Source: Erpobdella octoculata (lineage: Eukaryota > Annelida > Clitellata > Hirudinida > Erpobdellidae). From it: 64,000 nt of DNA. The DNA is taken from positions 21,612,860-21,676,859 of the forward strand of contig OZ022247.1 in NCBI GenBank assembly GCA_963978895.1, given 5' to 3'. A model generated the notes under the pieces. That model was not told the DNA's origin. It worked only from the letters and a program-made list of their open reading frames with translations, and searched no databases. How positions within the stretch are numbered: the first letter of the stretch is position 1; every line of letters starts with the position of its first letter. Shown piece after piece: positions 21,724-35,003 of this stretch. The position numbers and the translations under genes are program-made.

Positions 21724-21895
21724 AATACGAACAGATGAACATATATGAACACACGAACAGATGAACATATATAAAAATACGAACAGATGAACATATATGA
21801 ACATAAGAACAGATGAACATATATGAACATAAGAACAGATGAACAAAATGAACAAATGAACGTGTATGAATACAAAAACCAATAAACACATCAGC
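21724..21895. repeat. gaacagatgaacatatat minisatellite (block 2)
   Basis: The cleanest block of the array, with about nine units just upstream of the first coding exon of the Ly6-like gene A. The valine/phenylalanine-rich minus-strand frames it produces are repeat artefacts. Confidence 0.8.
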
Positions 21896-21962
21896 AAACG
21901 ATTTCATTTTTTACTCAGCTAATTATGAAATTAACTTTTTTTCAGGCACACTAACTGAAACC

Positions 21963-24323
<2,361 letters not shown>

Positions 24324-24764
24324 CAACAAGTGAAGTATTCTGTTACGGATTTGCCGCATCATCTCGCTATCTGCATTTCATAGCTTGTGAACTTTTGACA
24401 GAGATTTATTAGGTTATTAGTTTATTAGTGACGAATCAATTAAAGTTTATTTGTCTCAACATTTTACCGTTTCACCAGAACCTTTAAGCCTGCGAACTAC
24501 AATTTTAGAATATATTTAATTAAATAACTTCTATTCTGTTTTTGTTTACTATTATTATCATTAATTATGTAATTATAAGTTTTTATTTACTTTTATATTC
24601 TAATTTTTCTAGTTCAACAATTTAAATTTCAAAAAACCATCCCAAGAATCCTGCTGTTTGTGAGCTCATTTTCGACCATTTCTACGCTGAAAAGACAAGT
24701 AAGACGTTTAATTAACGCAAAAATTTAAAAATTAACACAAGCAAACCGTACAAAACGAGGTTTT

Positions 24765-24970
24765 TACAAACTTTTATTTAGGCTACAATCTCTGTTTGTT
24801 TGTGTGTGTGTGTGTCTTTCTCTGTATGCAAATCTTGCAAGTAAAATTTAACCAGCTTTTTGACTAGCTAGGAAGCTGAAACTTTCAGCATAGCTTTATA
24901 TTGGATGAAAATACATGATTCAATTAAAAAAAAGTTTGTGTTGAAAAACTCGTTTTTTTCATTACTTGTT
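24765..24970 (-). repeat. Dispersed microsatellite-bearing repeat, copy 2 (inverted)
   Basis: The reverse complement of the family at 20281-20560, with a GT run at 24798-24813. The orthologous place in duplication copy B (about 31350-31400) lacks it, so it inserted in copy A after the duplication. Confidence 0.75.
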
Positions 24971-25189
24971 TATAAATCACTTTTCTAAACAAGAAGTAAA
25001 AATGTGTTTTGACAAAATTTTCAAAAATTCAATAGAATGCATTGTCACGAGGAGCTAGTCTATATTTCAAGTTTCAGCTCGAATAGATGACGGGAGGTTG
25101 GATAATTTTCTCTTTCAGTGTTGAAGGGCAGAGAGTGGTGGATTTAAGTTGGATAGTTTTTACTTCCAAGGTGGAAGGCTTGCAAGATA

Positions 25190-25385
25190 TCAAGCAAACA
25201 AAGAAACAAAAAAAACCAAAAAAAACAAAAAAAAGCAAAAAAAAGCAAAAAACAGACACAAACAAATAAATAAAAAAAACAAAAAAAAACAAAAAAAACA
25301 AAAAAAATAAACAAGCAAAAAAAAACAAAAACAAACAAACGAACGAACGAACAAACAAACAAACGAACGAACGAACAAACAATAA
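25190..25385. repeat. A-rich (AAAAC)n and (AACG)n microsatellite
   Basis: aaaaaacaaaa-type repeats followed by caaacaaacgaacgaacg units. Minus-strand phenylalanine-rich frames come from it. Confidence 0.85.
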
Positions 25386-25606
25386 AACAAAAGAGAAAGA
25401 CCGGTGGTGAAGTTAATATGAGCAATTTATTAAAATGTAACTATTTGTCGTCATGCGATTACTTATGAATCACCTAACTAACCCATTCAACAACAAAAAA
25501 AAATTACAAAAGTCTTTGTTGAATATCCATGGGACTTGAGTGCATTTTGGCTATCGCATAAAATGCTAACCATTTCTTTATCTTTAAAAATTAGATATAC
25601 TTACAA

Positions 25607-25713
25607 ATTCAAGTTCTATATCTTCAAATAAGGTTTTATATCTTCAAATAAGGTTACTAAAAAACGATTCTTATTGTTTCTCAAATCTTCATGATACGCC
25701 AACTTGAATTCTT
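25607..25713 (-). pseudogene. TIR-domain relic of a Toll-like receptor
   Basis: About 100 bp closely matching the TIR region of the TLR at 34901-37108 (positions 35200-35281). On the minus strand it reads [16 protein letters not shown], then FLVTLFEDIK, then a stop. A 24-bp duplication (tatcttcaaataaggt) has expanded the right-hand part. Nothing else of the receptor is nearby. It is a dead fragment, about 10 kb from the TLR cluster. Confidence 0.8.
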
Positions 25714-25721
25714 CGGTATGC

Positions 25722-25872
25722 GGACTTTTCATCAAAGGACGATTCATCAATGGACTGTTTATCAAGGACTATTCATCAAGGGACTATTCATCAAGAGACT
25801 ATTCATCAAAGGACTATTTATCATAAGGACTGTTCATCTAATGTTTATTCATCAAGAGGACTATTCATCAAA
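25722..25872. repeat. 18-bp tandem repeat (ggactattcatcaagag)
   Basis: About eight diverged copies of ggactattcatcaa with a 2-4 bp variable tail, directly next to the TIR relic. Confidence 0.8.
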
Positions 25873-25969
25873 TACTTAATTTTGAAGCCACTTTCCCTCC
25901 AACAGTGCCACTCCGTCTGTCTTTTGGAATTTCCACAAATTCTCCAATATTCAAAATTTAGATAAATAA

Positions 25970-26554
25970 GTGTCTTCTTACCGCACTTTGTAATTCCATA
26001 CACGCGTGTTGCCATCACTATTTTTTAAATTATTGATATGTTTATTGATATGTATATTTTGATATACCCTAGATATTTTCAGTGGAAAATTATTTGATGT
26101 ATTTTTAAAAGACAGTTCTTTATCTTTGATAAAAATATATACATAATTAATTATTTTAAAGTCTGTAATAAATTTGAAACATATAGGCGCCTACCCCTTT
26201 AGCAATGCGTGTGAACTCCTTGCTTAAGGGAGTTACGCTGATAATGTTGTGTGGAAACAGCTGTGCACGACAGACTCAGATTTTGTACAGACTGAATGAT
26301 TACCTAGCGATTGAAATAAAATGCACGAGACAGTTAAAATTATTACACAGAGGAGAGTAATCTAGGTAATGTTTTTTTTTACTCTAATAAGATCAAAGGC
26401 TAATGTGCAGCCTAGTTATAAAACGCACAGTGAAAATCATTAACTCCTGGATATTTTAAATTAGTTATTGTCTGTGATTCATAGTTCTTGAGTTTACAAT
26501 GCAAACTTTACCTACAACTGAGCCACTGATTTCTAACTGGATCGCGCTTAGTAT
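25970..26554. other. Intergenic, no gene recognised
   Basis: AT-rich, with no exon, RNA gene or transposon end recognised. Confidence 0.35.
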
Positions 26555-26690
26555 AGTCTTGTCCTCTACGCAGCCACCGAGCCACATTGCCTTTCTGTTG
26601 TTTACAATTTTGTAATATCTTTTAATATAGTCTTGTCCTCTAAGCAGCCACCAAGCCACATTGCCTTTCTGTTGTTTACAAAATATCTTT
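26555..26690. repeat. 72-bp tandem duplication
   Basis: Two adjacent copies containing tatagtcttgtcctct, gcagccacc and ccacattgcctttctg, differing at only a few bases. Confidence 0.8.
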
Positions 26691-27065
26691 TAAAAGCGTA
26701 AAATTGTTAAGTGGGACCTGCTCCTTTCTGGTGGCGGCCCATGTGCAGTGGCATACCCTGACCATGCCTAACTCCGGCCCTGCGTCTACTATCTGGTTCT
26801 TAGATTTTTTATTTGTGAATGGTTCATTCAATTCAAAATTGTATCTGTCCATAATTTGATAGTCTTTAGTTGAATTATTTTAAACATTAATTTTTTTAAT
26901 TATCGATTAGATGTTGGTGAAGAAAGTCAATAATTTAAATTCAGGAAAACATTTTTCTTGAGAATGAAAAAAAACGATTTCTATAAAATCACTTGTGTAA
27001 CAAGTAGGAATTTGCATAAAATCTCTTTTTTTTAATTTGGGAACGATTTTAGCTTTGTGGATCAT

Positions 27066-27190
27066 ATATGAACAAATGAACATACAAACAGATGAACGTA
27101 TATGAACATGAAGGCAGATGAACATATATGATCAAAAGAACAGATGAATATTATGAACAAATGAACATTTATGAACAAATAAACACATCA
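27066..27190. repeat. gaacagatgaacatatat minisatellite (copy B)
   Basis: Homologue of the arrays at 21118-21262 and 21724-21895, with fewer units. Confidence 0.7.
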
Positions 27191-27260
27191 GCAAACCATT
27201 TCATTTTCTACTCAGCTAATTGTGAAATTAACTTTTTTTTCAGGCGTACTAACCGAAACC

Positions 27261-29456
27261 ATGTTTACTTTGATGATAATTTGTCTTATTCTGGAAATGA
27301 ACATTGAATACGGTTTGTTCTGTTTAACTGAATTTTAAACTTTTTCGTAAACAATTGGAAGTAATAATAAAATAATTGCTGATATTCAACTAGTAATATA
27401 ACTACTGCTTATGTGTAACTAATAATATATTAACTGCTAATATGCAGCTTATAATATAATAACTGCTTATGATGGCTTTTATGTAACTATTAGTTTAATA
27501 GAGTAACTGCTAATATACAGTTTATAGTATAAAAGCTGTTTATATGCAACCAATAATATAATAACTGCTAATGTGCAACTAGTAAAACTGCAAGAAAGAA
27601 ATCTATTATAACGTGATTTTTTGGAATGGCTACTATAGTATTTAAACATTTGGAAAAATATAAAAATATATGGGATAGAGGGCTTCCTAAGGTTCTTAAG
27701 TCTCTTTTAAATTGACTTTCCAAGAAATCTACATATGAAAACGTTAGCCATTTAAAGGAAGTCTTGTATTTCCTGTTTTTGATCATTTTTCAATAAATTT
27801 CTTTAAACGTGGCATTTGATTATTTTTCAAAAATGAAAGAAATAAAAAATGCTGTAATTTGATAAATTAACTGAACATATAATCACAAACGTTATTGAGA
27901 CCGACCATACAAATTTTTTAAATGGTTCTAAATAGAAGTAAATCTGAAAACTTACGATTCTCATTGTATTTCCTACAAAACATCAGCACCAATGGTAGGA
28001 TAGCAGTTAGCTGCTTTTATGCTGGTAGGATTATTGGTGGTTTGATTCTGAGGGACATTGTTTGTGTTCTTGTAAAAAAAAACTGTGAATACGATTACTA
28101 CCTAATAACTGTTGTTTATTAACCGTACATTTCTTGGTGGTGACTTAAAATGAACACTTTTAACGCAGGTAGCTCATTTAAATGCTCTACGTGCAGTTAC
28201 CCAGCCGATCAGAACTGTGCTACTAGCCCTCCTAAACCGATTGAATGTCCCGAAGGAATTCTCTACTGTAAGGTTCATAAGGAATACAAAAATGGTAGGG
28301 GATGATTGATTTTTTCGGTTATACTCACCTGTCACCTGATATCATAGTGGGTGTTCTGTATCTTATTTGGCACATTCGCACTTAAATTCTTTCAGATAGA
28401 AAGTAACAGAATTTATATTGCATTGAGAACCTGAACAGGTATTGGATAGAAACGTTATCTCTTGCCTCGATTCAAACAAGGTCATTTCATCAGCGTTCAA
28501 TATGTTTAATCAAAGTCGAGAAGTGTAGTGAGATTTGGAAAATTTTAAAAATGCAGCTTCGATGTGCAAAATCCTGAAGGAATGCATCAGACCAATCCAT
28601 GAAAAGAAAGCATGCGAACTTTTTCACTGAAACATAGATATTGTGCTGTGTAAAATAATGAAATGATATTTCCAGGTTGTGATCAAATTGTGCGCGTAGT
28701 TAAATTGGTCGTTCTTGTGAATCCCGGGGTTAACCCCAGAAGCTCCTGTTCAAAGTAAAGGTCAATTGATAGAGTTAAGCGTTAAAATGGAGTTGGTCTG
28801 AATCTTAATTCGACCCCGGTACTCCGGATATCCAGGCCGGTGTCTAAACCGCTATACCAACTAGGATATTGTAATTTTATTAGCTAGTTATATAGATATA
28901 GATGCGTGTTATATGTAGAAGCGTCGTTTATGGGGTGGGCAAAAAGCAAATTGTCACACAAGGATTTTTCGAAAAAAATAGTTACAAAGTTTTCGAGACA
29001 CAAAATTAGAAAAGTAGCTACCACTACCCCCTCCAGTCATAAGCTATTTTTGGAAAACAAAAAGTGTATAAGTTCTTGGAAAAATATCTAGAACTAATCC
29101 CGCCCTGGTCATCATATATTTTGGAAGTTTAGCATCATTGAGAGGTTGAAATTTTGATATTTGTGAGTTTTCTAAACATTTTGCCCGCCATATGGTATTG
29201 CTGAAATGACGCCCTTGGTTATGTTTTTGAAAAAAAAATTATCGTTGTAAGAATATAATTTATCTAAAACTCTACCACTACAGAAATTCTCATGAAAGCA
29301 GAGAGAATGTGTCAAGCCAAGATGCACTACAGTAAATGCAACACAACATTTGGCCTTTTTTCTAAAATTAGGGAAGACTCTTGCGACACTTTCTGTGCCA
29401 CTGATGGATGTAACATGAACGAAATCCTTCTAAAAGATTCTAAAGTGCTGCCGTGA
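27261..29456 (+). CDS. Ly6/uPAR-like secreted three-finger protein, copy B
   Basis: Exons 27261-27312, 28169-28294 and 29284-29456 have the same lengths (52, 126, 173) and phases (1, 1) as copy A and give 116 residues. The leader is MFTLMIICLILEMNIEYG. The ten-cysteine LU-type domain opens KCSTCSYP and ends CDTFCATDGCN. All donors are GT here (ACG/gtttgt, AATG/gtaggg) and acceptors are AG. The 3' end is KDSKVLP then stop. Substitutions relative to copy A are mostly amino-acid changing and clustered between cysteines (for example the loop after the seventh cysteine), while all cysteines are kept. This pattern suggests a maintained fold under divergence. Secretion is inferred from the leader and the absence of a tail. 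The ligand is unknown. Confidence 0.82.
28790..28866 (-). mobile_element. tRNA-like SINE head
   Basis: On the minus strand TAGTTGGTATAGCGG fits an A box, and GGGTCGAATTA, about 33 bases on, resembles a B box. The body is not a foldable complete tRNA. It lies in intron 2 of Ly6-like gene B. A polymerase III SINE head is the best reading. Confidence 0.4.
28906..29216. mobile_element. hAT-type MITE, shortened homologue in gene B
   Basis: Matches both ends of the MITE at 23493-24085 (gcgtcgtttatggggtgggc at the left, gaaatgacgccc at the right, followed by ttggttat) but lacks about half the interior. Its shared position in intron 2 shows that the insertion predates the duplication. Confidence 0.75.
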
Positions 29457-29726
29457 CAACAATTGAACCAATCTACAACATCAATTCAGGGCGACTGCGA
29501 TGAAACATATTGTTATATACTTGGTGTATACGTTTAAAGTTTTAAATGATTTGAAAATGATTTTCGGTTAAAATATTCTGTTACGGATTTACTATACCAT
29601 CTTGCTATTTGCATTTTATAGCTTTTAAACGTTTGGCAGAGATTTATTATTTTATTATTATTGACGAATCAATTAAAGTTTATTTGTCTCAACATTTTAC
29701 CGCTTTACCAAAACCTTAACACCTAC

Positions 29727-31116
29727 AAACTATAGGCCTGTCTCTAACCTATCCTTTATCTCTAAAATCATGGAAAGAGTTGTGTATGAGCAAATAAGTG
29801 CTTATCTAACTGCTTTCTCACTTCTTCCCTCTTCTCAATCTGGCTTCAGACCTGGCCCCTCTACTGAAATTGCTCTACTTAAGCTTCATAATGACCTCAT
29901 TGTTTCTTCTGACTCTGGCCTCTCTACCCTTCTTCTTTGTCTTGATTTTTCATCTGCATTTGATACAGTTGATCACTCACTGTTGTTGGATGTACTTGAT
30001 AAATCTTTTAATATAACTAGTGATGCTCTCCGGTGGGTTAAATCTTATCTATCTGGTAGATATTCCTATGTTTCTATTGAATCTTCTAAATCTACTCCTG
30101 TATCTTTGAGCTATGGTGTGCCTCAAGGGTCTATTCTTGGTCCTTTACTGTTTATTCTCTATACTTCTGAACTTCCTCATATTATATCTTCTCACTCTTT
30201 CAATTAGTCAAAAGTACGCTGATGACTCTTATGTCTACTCTACTTTCTCTAACTCTTCTCTTGAGTCTGTTCTTAATCAAATAGCTGCCTGCCTTCAATT
30301 TATTATATCTTGGAGTTCTTCTATGTGTCTCAAACTTAATCCCGACAAGTTTGAACTAATCTATTTCAACAAGTCCTCTAAATCCCTAAATCCTCTTCCT
30401 TTGGTTTTGCCACCACCATCTTCTCTTTCCATTTCTCCTTCTCTTTTGATTCGTAGCTTAGGTTTTCTCTTTGACTCCAACTTGTCTCTAACCTCCCAAA
30501 CTGCATCTTTTACTAAATCTTGTTACTTCCATATTCGCCGTATTAAGCAGCTTCGTCCACTTCTGGATGACCCTTCTCTGCAATTTCTAGTCTCTTCTCT
30601 TGTCCTGTCTCGAATTGACTACTGCAATTCTCTATACTATGGTCTTCCTGACACTACCCTCTATCCTCTCTCTAAAGCCTTTAACTCGGCTGCGCGCTTA
30701 GTTTCTCGTTCCTACTCCTCTCACATCTCTCCATCTCTTGTTCTTCTCCATTTGCTTCCTCTCAGATATAGGGTGATTTTTAAAATTTGTTTAATAATCT
30801 ATAAAATAAAAAATTGTCTTTCTCCTCTCTACTTAAATAATGTAATACATATCCCTCCTAAGTCTGGTCCTCGTTCTTCTTCTCTTAGTCACTTTCGCGT
30901 CTTCACTATTAAGCATTCTTTTGCTAAACACTCTTTCTCCTACTCTGGTTCCTATCTCTGGAACTCTCTTCCTTCTTCTCTTACTAACTCTACTTCTCTC
31001 ACAGCTTTCCGTCGTGGACTTAAAACATATCTGTTTAATAAGTTCACGACCGAGTGCTATTGAACACTACGGAAATAGCGCTATAAAAATCTTGTTTGAT
31101 TGATTGATTGATTGAA
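29727..31116 (+). mobile_element. 5'-truncated L2/CR1-like LINE, RT frame broken
   Basis: Starts inside the reverse transcriptase at NYRPVSNLSFISKIMERVV. It continues with FDTVDH and GVPQGSILGPLLF, changes frame once near 30200, and resumes with KYADDSYVYS, the YADD centre. The C-terminal part ends LWNSLPSSL and LKTYLFNKF. The 3' end is agcgctataaaaatcttg followed by a tgattgattgattga tail, as in L2-like LINEs. Copy A of the duplication lacks it, so insertion followed duplication. It is non-autonomous, because the 5' part is missing and the frame is shifted. Confidence 0.82.
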
Positions 31117-31697
31117 ACTGAAATTTCAAAATATACTTCATTAAATAATTAGTTATTATTGCTATTTATTATGTTATTATAAGTTTGTATTTACTTTTAT
31201 ACTGTAATTTTTCTAGTTCAACAATTTAAATTTCAAAAAACCATCCCAAGAATCCTGTTGCTTGGGAGCTCATTTTCGACCACTTCTACGTTTAAAAGAC
31301 CAATACAGACGCTTAAATACGCAATCCGTAGTAATGAAAATTAACACAAGAAAACCGTAAAAATTGAGGTTTGTTCAAATTAAATCAATTTTTTTAAATT
31401 TAAAATATTTGTTAAGAAAACTTTGTCATGAGGAGCGATTCTATAATTCAAGTTTCAGCTTGAATAGATGACGGGAAGTTGGATAATTTTTACTTCCAAT
31501 GTTAAGAAGCAGAGGGAGATTTAAAGGGAGCGCTCTCCCCGTTTCGCCCCCTAATAAAAACTTCTTTGTTTATATATACAATACGTCGATAACTTGATAT
31601 TGCTTTATGCATCTTTTCTATTACCATATAAAATTGCTCGTATAAGCGGGAAGGTTGCATAAAGCATTTTTTTATTTTACCAATGCTTTTATTAACT

Positions 31698-31762
31698 CGT
31701 CTCTGTTTCTCTGTCTGTCTGTTTCTCTGTCTGTCTGTTTCTCTGTCTGTCTGTTTCTCTGT
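31698..31762. repeat. (CTGT)n/(TTTCTCTGTC)n microsatellite
   Basis: gtttctctgtctgtct repeated about four times. Confidence 0.85.
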
Positions 31763-32660
31763 TTCAAATCTTGCAATCAATTTTTGAGTCACTTCCTGAT
31801 GATAGATTTTTTTTAAATTTTGCATACATGCTCAAAATAGAAGACAATGCAATATTCAATTATTAGTTTTACAATAAGTCAATTAATTTAGTTAATTTTA
31901 ATTAATTTCGATATTTCGATATAATTAAGATATTTCGACTTTAATATAAAATAAAAGAGTAATATAAGAAAAAATTGATTGCAAAATTTGTGTTTTAATT
32001 ACATATAAGAGCATTGGTTTTAAAAATTCGTTTTTAATTTACTTGTTCAAATATAAAATCAGAAGCTTTCCCAATTAGTGGTTCATACCTTTTGTGCTAG
32101 GATTTTTGGCGCCGGGGAAAAAGTCTTACAAATTCCCATCTGTAAACATTTCCTCTAAAAATAGCTGATGACCGGGGGGACGAGGTGGAGTCGCAGGTAC
32201 TTTTTCCAAACATTTTGGAGCCCTTTCTAAAAGATTTGTGGTGCTCCTTCTAATTGGTACCCGGGACACGATTTCACCCCGGCCCCTAACTCCGCCTCTG
32301 AAAAAATGTTTTTAAAGTGAAGATTTACAACGCATACATCTTTTGTGCAAATGCATGGCGCCCCCTGGCCTGATCTCAGATTTCTGTATCCGACCTTGAA
32401 AGGTTTGCAAGATATCAAACAAACAGACAAAAAAACAAGATCGGTGGTGAAGGTCATATGAGCGATTTAATAAAATGTAACTAATAACTTTAGTTATATC
32501 TTATTCTATTTAGTAATTTATTTGTCGTCGTGCGATCACTTATGCATGACCTAACCAACCCATTCAAGGATATAAAAAATAAATTACGAAGTCCTTGCTG
32601 TATATCGAAGGGACTTCAGCGCAGTTTTGTTAACGCATTAAAATGCTTAGTTTTTAGCTT

Positions 32661-33199
32661 TCTTTTATTTTATAAAATTATAAGCAATAACGATTTGAAA
32701 AGTAATTAATTAATTTTTACAAATGACATTTTACAATTAAAACGAATTTGTCAAATAGTAAATATTCATAATTTTATAAAATAAAAGAAAATTAATGTGT
32801 TAGCCAAAAATACGCTGAAATCCTTTTGATATGAAACGAGGATTTTGTTATTTTTAAGCGCTTTCATATCTGTTCCTGTTTTTGTCTCTGAGTTCTGTTC
32901 TAAGTAACTTTGTCTCGTCGAGAATACATCTAATTTGTCACCTGAAAATGTCTAAAACTGACGCAAGCTTGTCAAAATTGTGTCCAGGTGTAAACGCGTA
33001 AATTTGGCTTGGCGTAATTTTATTAATTAATATGCCACTAAAAATAAACATGCCTGACTAACAAAGAAAGAATTGTGCAACGTTGGCTCACACAATAAGA
33101 CTATAACCACTGTAATGCAATGGGCGCGGTTTTAAGCTGTCTGGTAAAAACGTAATAAACTTAAAAGCAAGTTTTTTTTTATAGATGGAGTTGGGCTTC
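32661..33199. other. Intergenic, no gene recognised
   Basis: AT-rich spacer between the Ly6-like duplication and the TLR cluster. Confidence 0.4.
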
Positions 33200-34244
33200 T
33201 GCAAAATGATACAATTAACCAGTGGTCTCAGCGCTGCAACATCCATACAGAATTCGTCTATCTAACTGGTGTTGACCAGTTTTTGTATCCGCTACTCTAA
33301 CTTTTTGCCTTAGACCTTACATGAATCACCTGTATCACAGTCATTGGTAGAGATTTTTTTCCTATACAGCTTACTGAAGGGGGGCAAAGAAATGGGATGA
33401 AGAACAACTTGGAAATGCAATTTTTTTTAATGAATAAAAGAAATTGATAAATACAAATTCGGTTAATTTCAACCATAAAAATAAACTAAAATTTAAAAAA
33501 AACGGGTATTTTTTAATTCAATAAAAAACTTATTAAATGAGAATTGTGGTTATTTTATAAAAGTAAAAACATGCGGCTCAAAACGAGAGTTGTTATTAAA
33601 ACTGTTATTATTTATTATCTAAAACAGAAATTAAAAATATAATTATCCAAATCCAAAACTAAAAATAACTCTTTAAGAATAACTCTGGTTGCAAAATAGA
33701 ACTAATGTTGGTTCTAAAAACAAATATTCCCTGTGTCCAAAAGATCCGATATCTCAACAAGCCGACATCAGGCCAACATTTTCTGAAACTGTAAATTAAA
33801 CCTCAGTGTTTAAGAAATTATCATAAATCTATTATAAAAAAACTAAAGTGTTCAAGTTTGTGTTTGTTTGACTGTCTGTCGTTATTATAAAATAATTCAT
33901 ACTAACATAAAAAACTTTTGGAAAACTAGGTTATTTATTTGTTTTTATTTTGTTAGACATTTCGGCATATAACACTAGCAATAACTAGCATGCTATTGTA
34001 ATAGTCGGCGTAATTTATATGCTGCAATTTTTAACAAAAATAATAAATAAATATTAATACGATTTAAATTAAATCTTAAAGAGTTCTTTTCCTACTAAAA
34101 TGAATTATTTTTTTATAGGAAAATTATGTGTTATCAAACAAGTAAAGATAAAATATAAATTAAAACAAAGCTTTTATTTGCCTCTTTATCTGAGTCAACG
34201 AACTAAAATTTGTGAATCTAAGACAACCGTTTTACATATATATA

Positions 34245-34508
34245 CAGTGGCGGATCTAGACTTCTTTGGCGGGGGGCCAAACAAAATGGCGGGAGGGGCC
34301 AAAAAAACGGCGGGAGGGGCCGAAAAACGGCGAAAAAAACAAACATTTGATCTTATATCCACAAACCTCACTCGGAAACAACTGCTAGATGCAAAATTTT
34401 TTTAATTTACCTAAAAAGCAGTCAAAATTTTTTAATATTTTAAAAAAAGTAAATTTTGGAATCCACGGGGGGGGGGCATGGCTCCCCGGCCCCTCCCTGG
34501 ATCCGCTA

Positions 34509-34511
<3 letters not shown>
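34245..34511. mobile_element. 267-bp hAT-type MITE at a TA repeat
   Basis: Left end CAGTGGCGGATCTAG and right end ctggatccgctactg are imperfect inverted repeats. TATATATA flanks both sides, consistent with an 8-bp target duplication in a TA tract. The interior is G-rich and non-coding. Confidence 0.8.
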
Positions 34512-34554
<43 letters not shown>

Positions 34555-34567
34555 ATATATATATATA

Positions 34568-34615
<48 letters not shown>
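34512..34615. repeat. (TA)n microsatellite with few C interruptions
   Basis: About 104 bp of TA repeats at the right edge of the MITE. Confidence 0.92.
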
Positions 34616-34616
<1 letters not shown>

Positions 34617-34689
34617 GTATATATTCATATATATTTATATATAAGCTTATCTGCAAACATAATTTGCTATGTATGTTAGCAATTTCGCG

Positions 34690-35003
34690 TAACGTTAAAA
34701 TGCTTGAAATTATTACTGGAAGTGAAATTGTCTATAAGAGCTTTGACAGTATTATATCAGATGATCCAAATGGCTCCATCGATTTTCCTGTCGAGTTTCT
34801 ACATGCGGAATGTCTTTCAGGAATGCCGCCACATAATTTAAAATTAAAAATTGGTGCTTTTATAATGCTTCTTCGAAATTTAAACCCAAGAAAGGTCTTG
34901 TTAAATGGAATGCGACTGGTAGTCAGAAGTCTCCTTAAAAAATTGCTTTAAAGCTGAAATTATTACAGGAAGTGATAAAGGCGAATTAGTTGATAAATAA
35001 CAA
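34690..35003 (+). pseudogene. Helitron PIF1-like helicase fragment
   Basis: The plus strand reads [50 protein letters not shown] and MRLVVRSLL, then in a shifted frame [13 protein letters not shown]. This is the C-terminal helicase region of Helitron-type PIF1-like proteins (the S-G-x-P-x-H and MLLRNLN motifs). A one-base frameshift near 34940 breaks it, and no Rep domain or Helitron terminus is nearby. Its right part overlaps, on the opposite strand, the last about 30 codons of the TLR at 34901-37108. Confidence 0.8.

Larger units (their letters stand above)
26885..32660 (+). repeat. Segmental tandem duplication, copy B (Ly6-like locus)
   Basis: The partner of 20970-25570 in the same orientation. 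It is longer mainly because of an L2-like LINE (29727-31116). It ends near the block shared with 25446-25570 (tcacttatgcatgacctaac, near 32537). Confidence 0.85.

Noticed and set aside
27568..27786. 72-residue minus-strand frame in intron 1 of the Ly6-like gene B
   Set aside because: No recognisable domain and no counterpart checked in copy A. Probably chance or repeat-derived.
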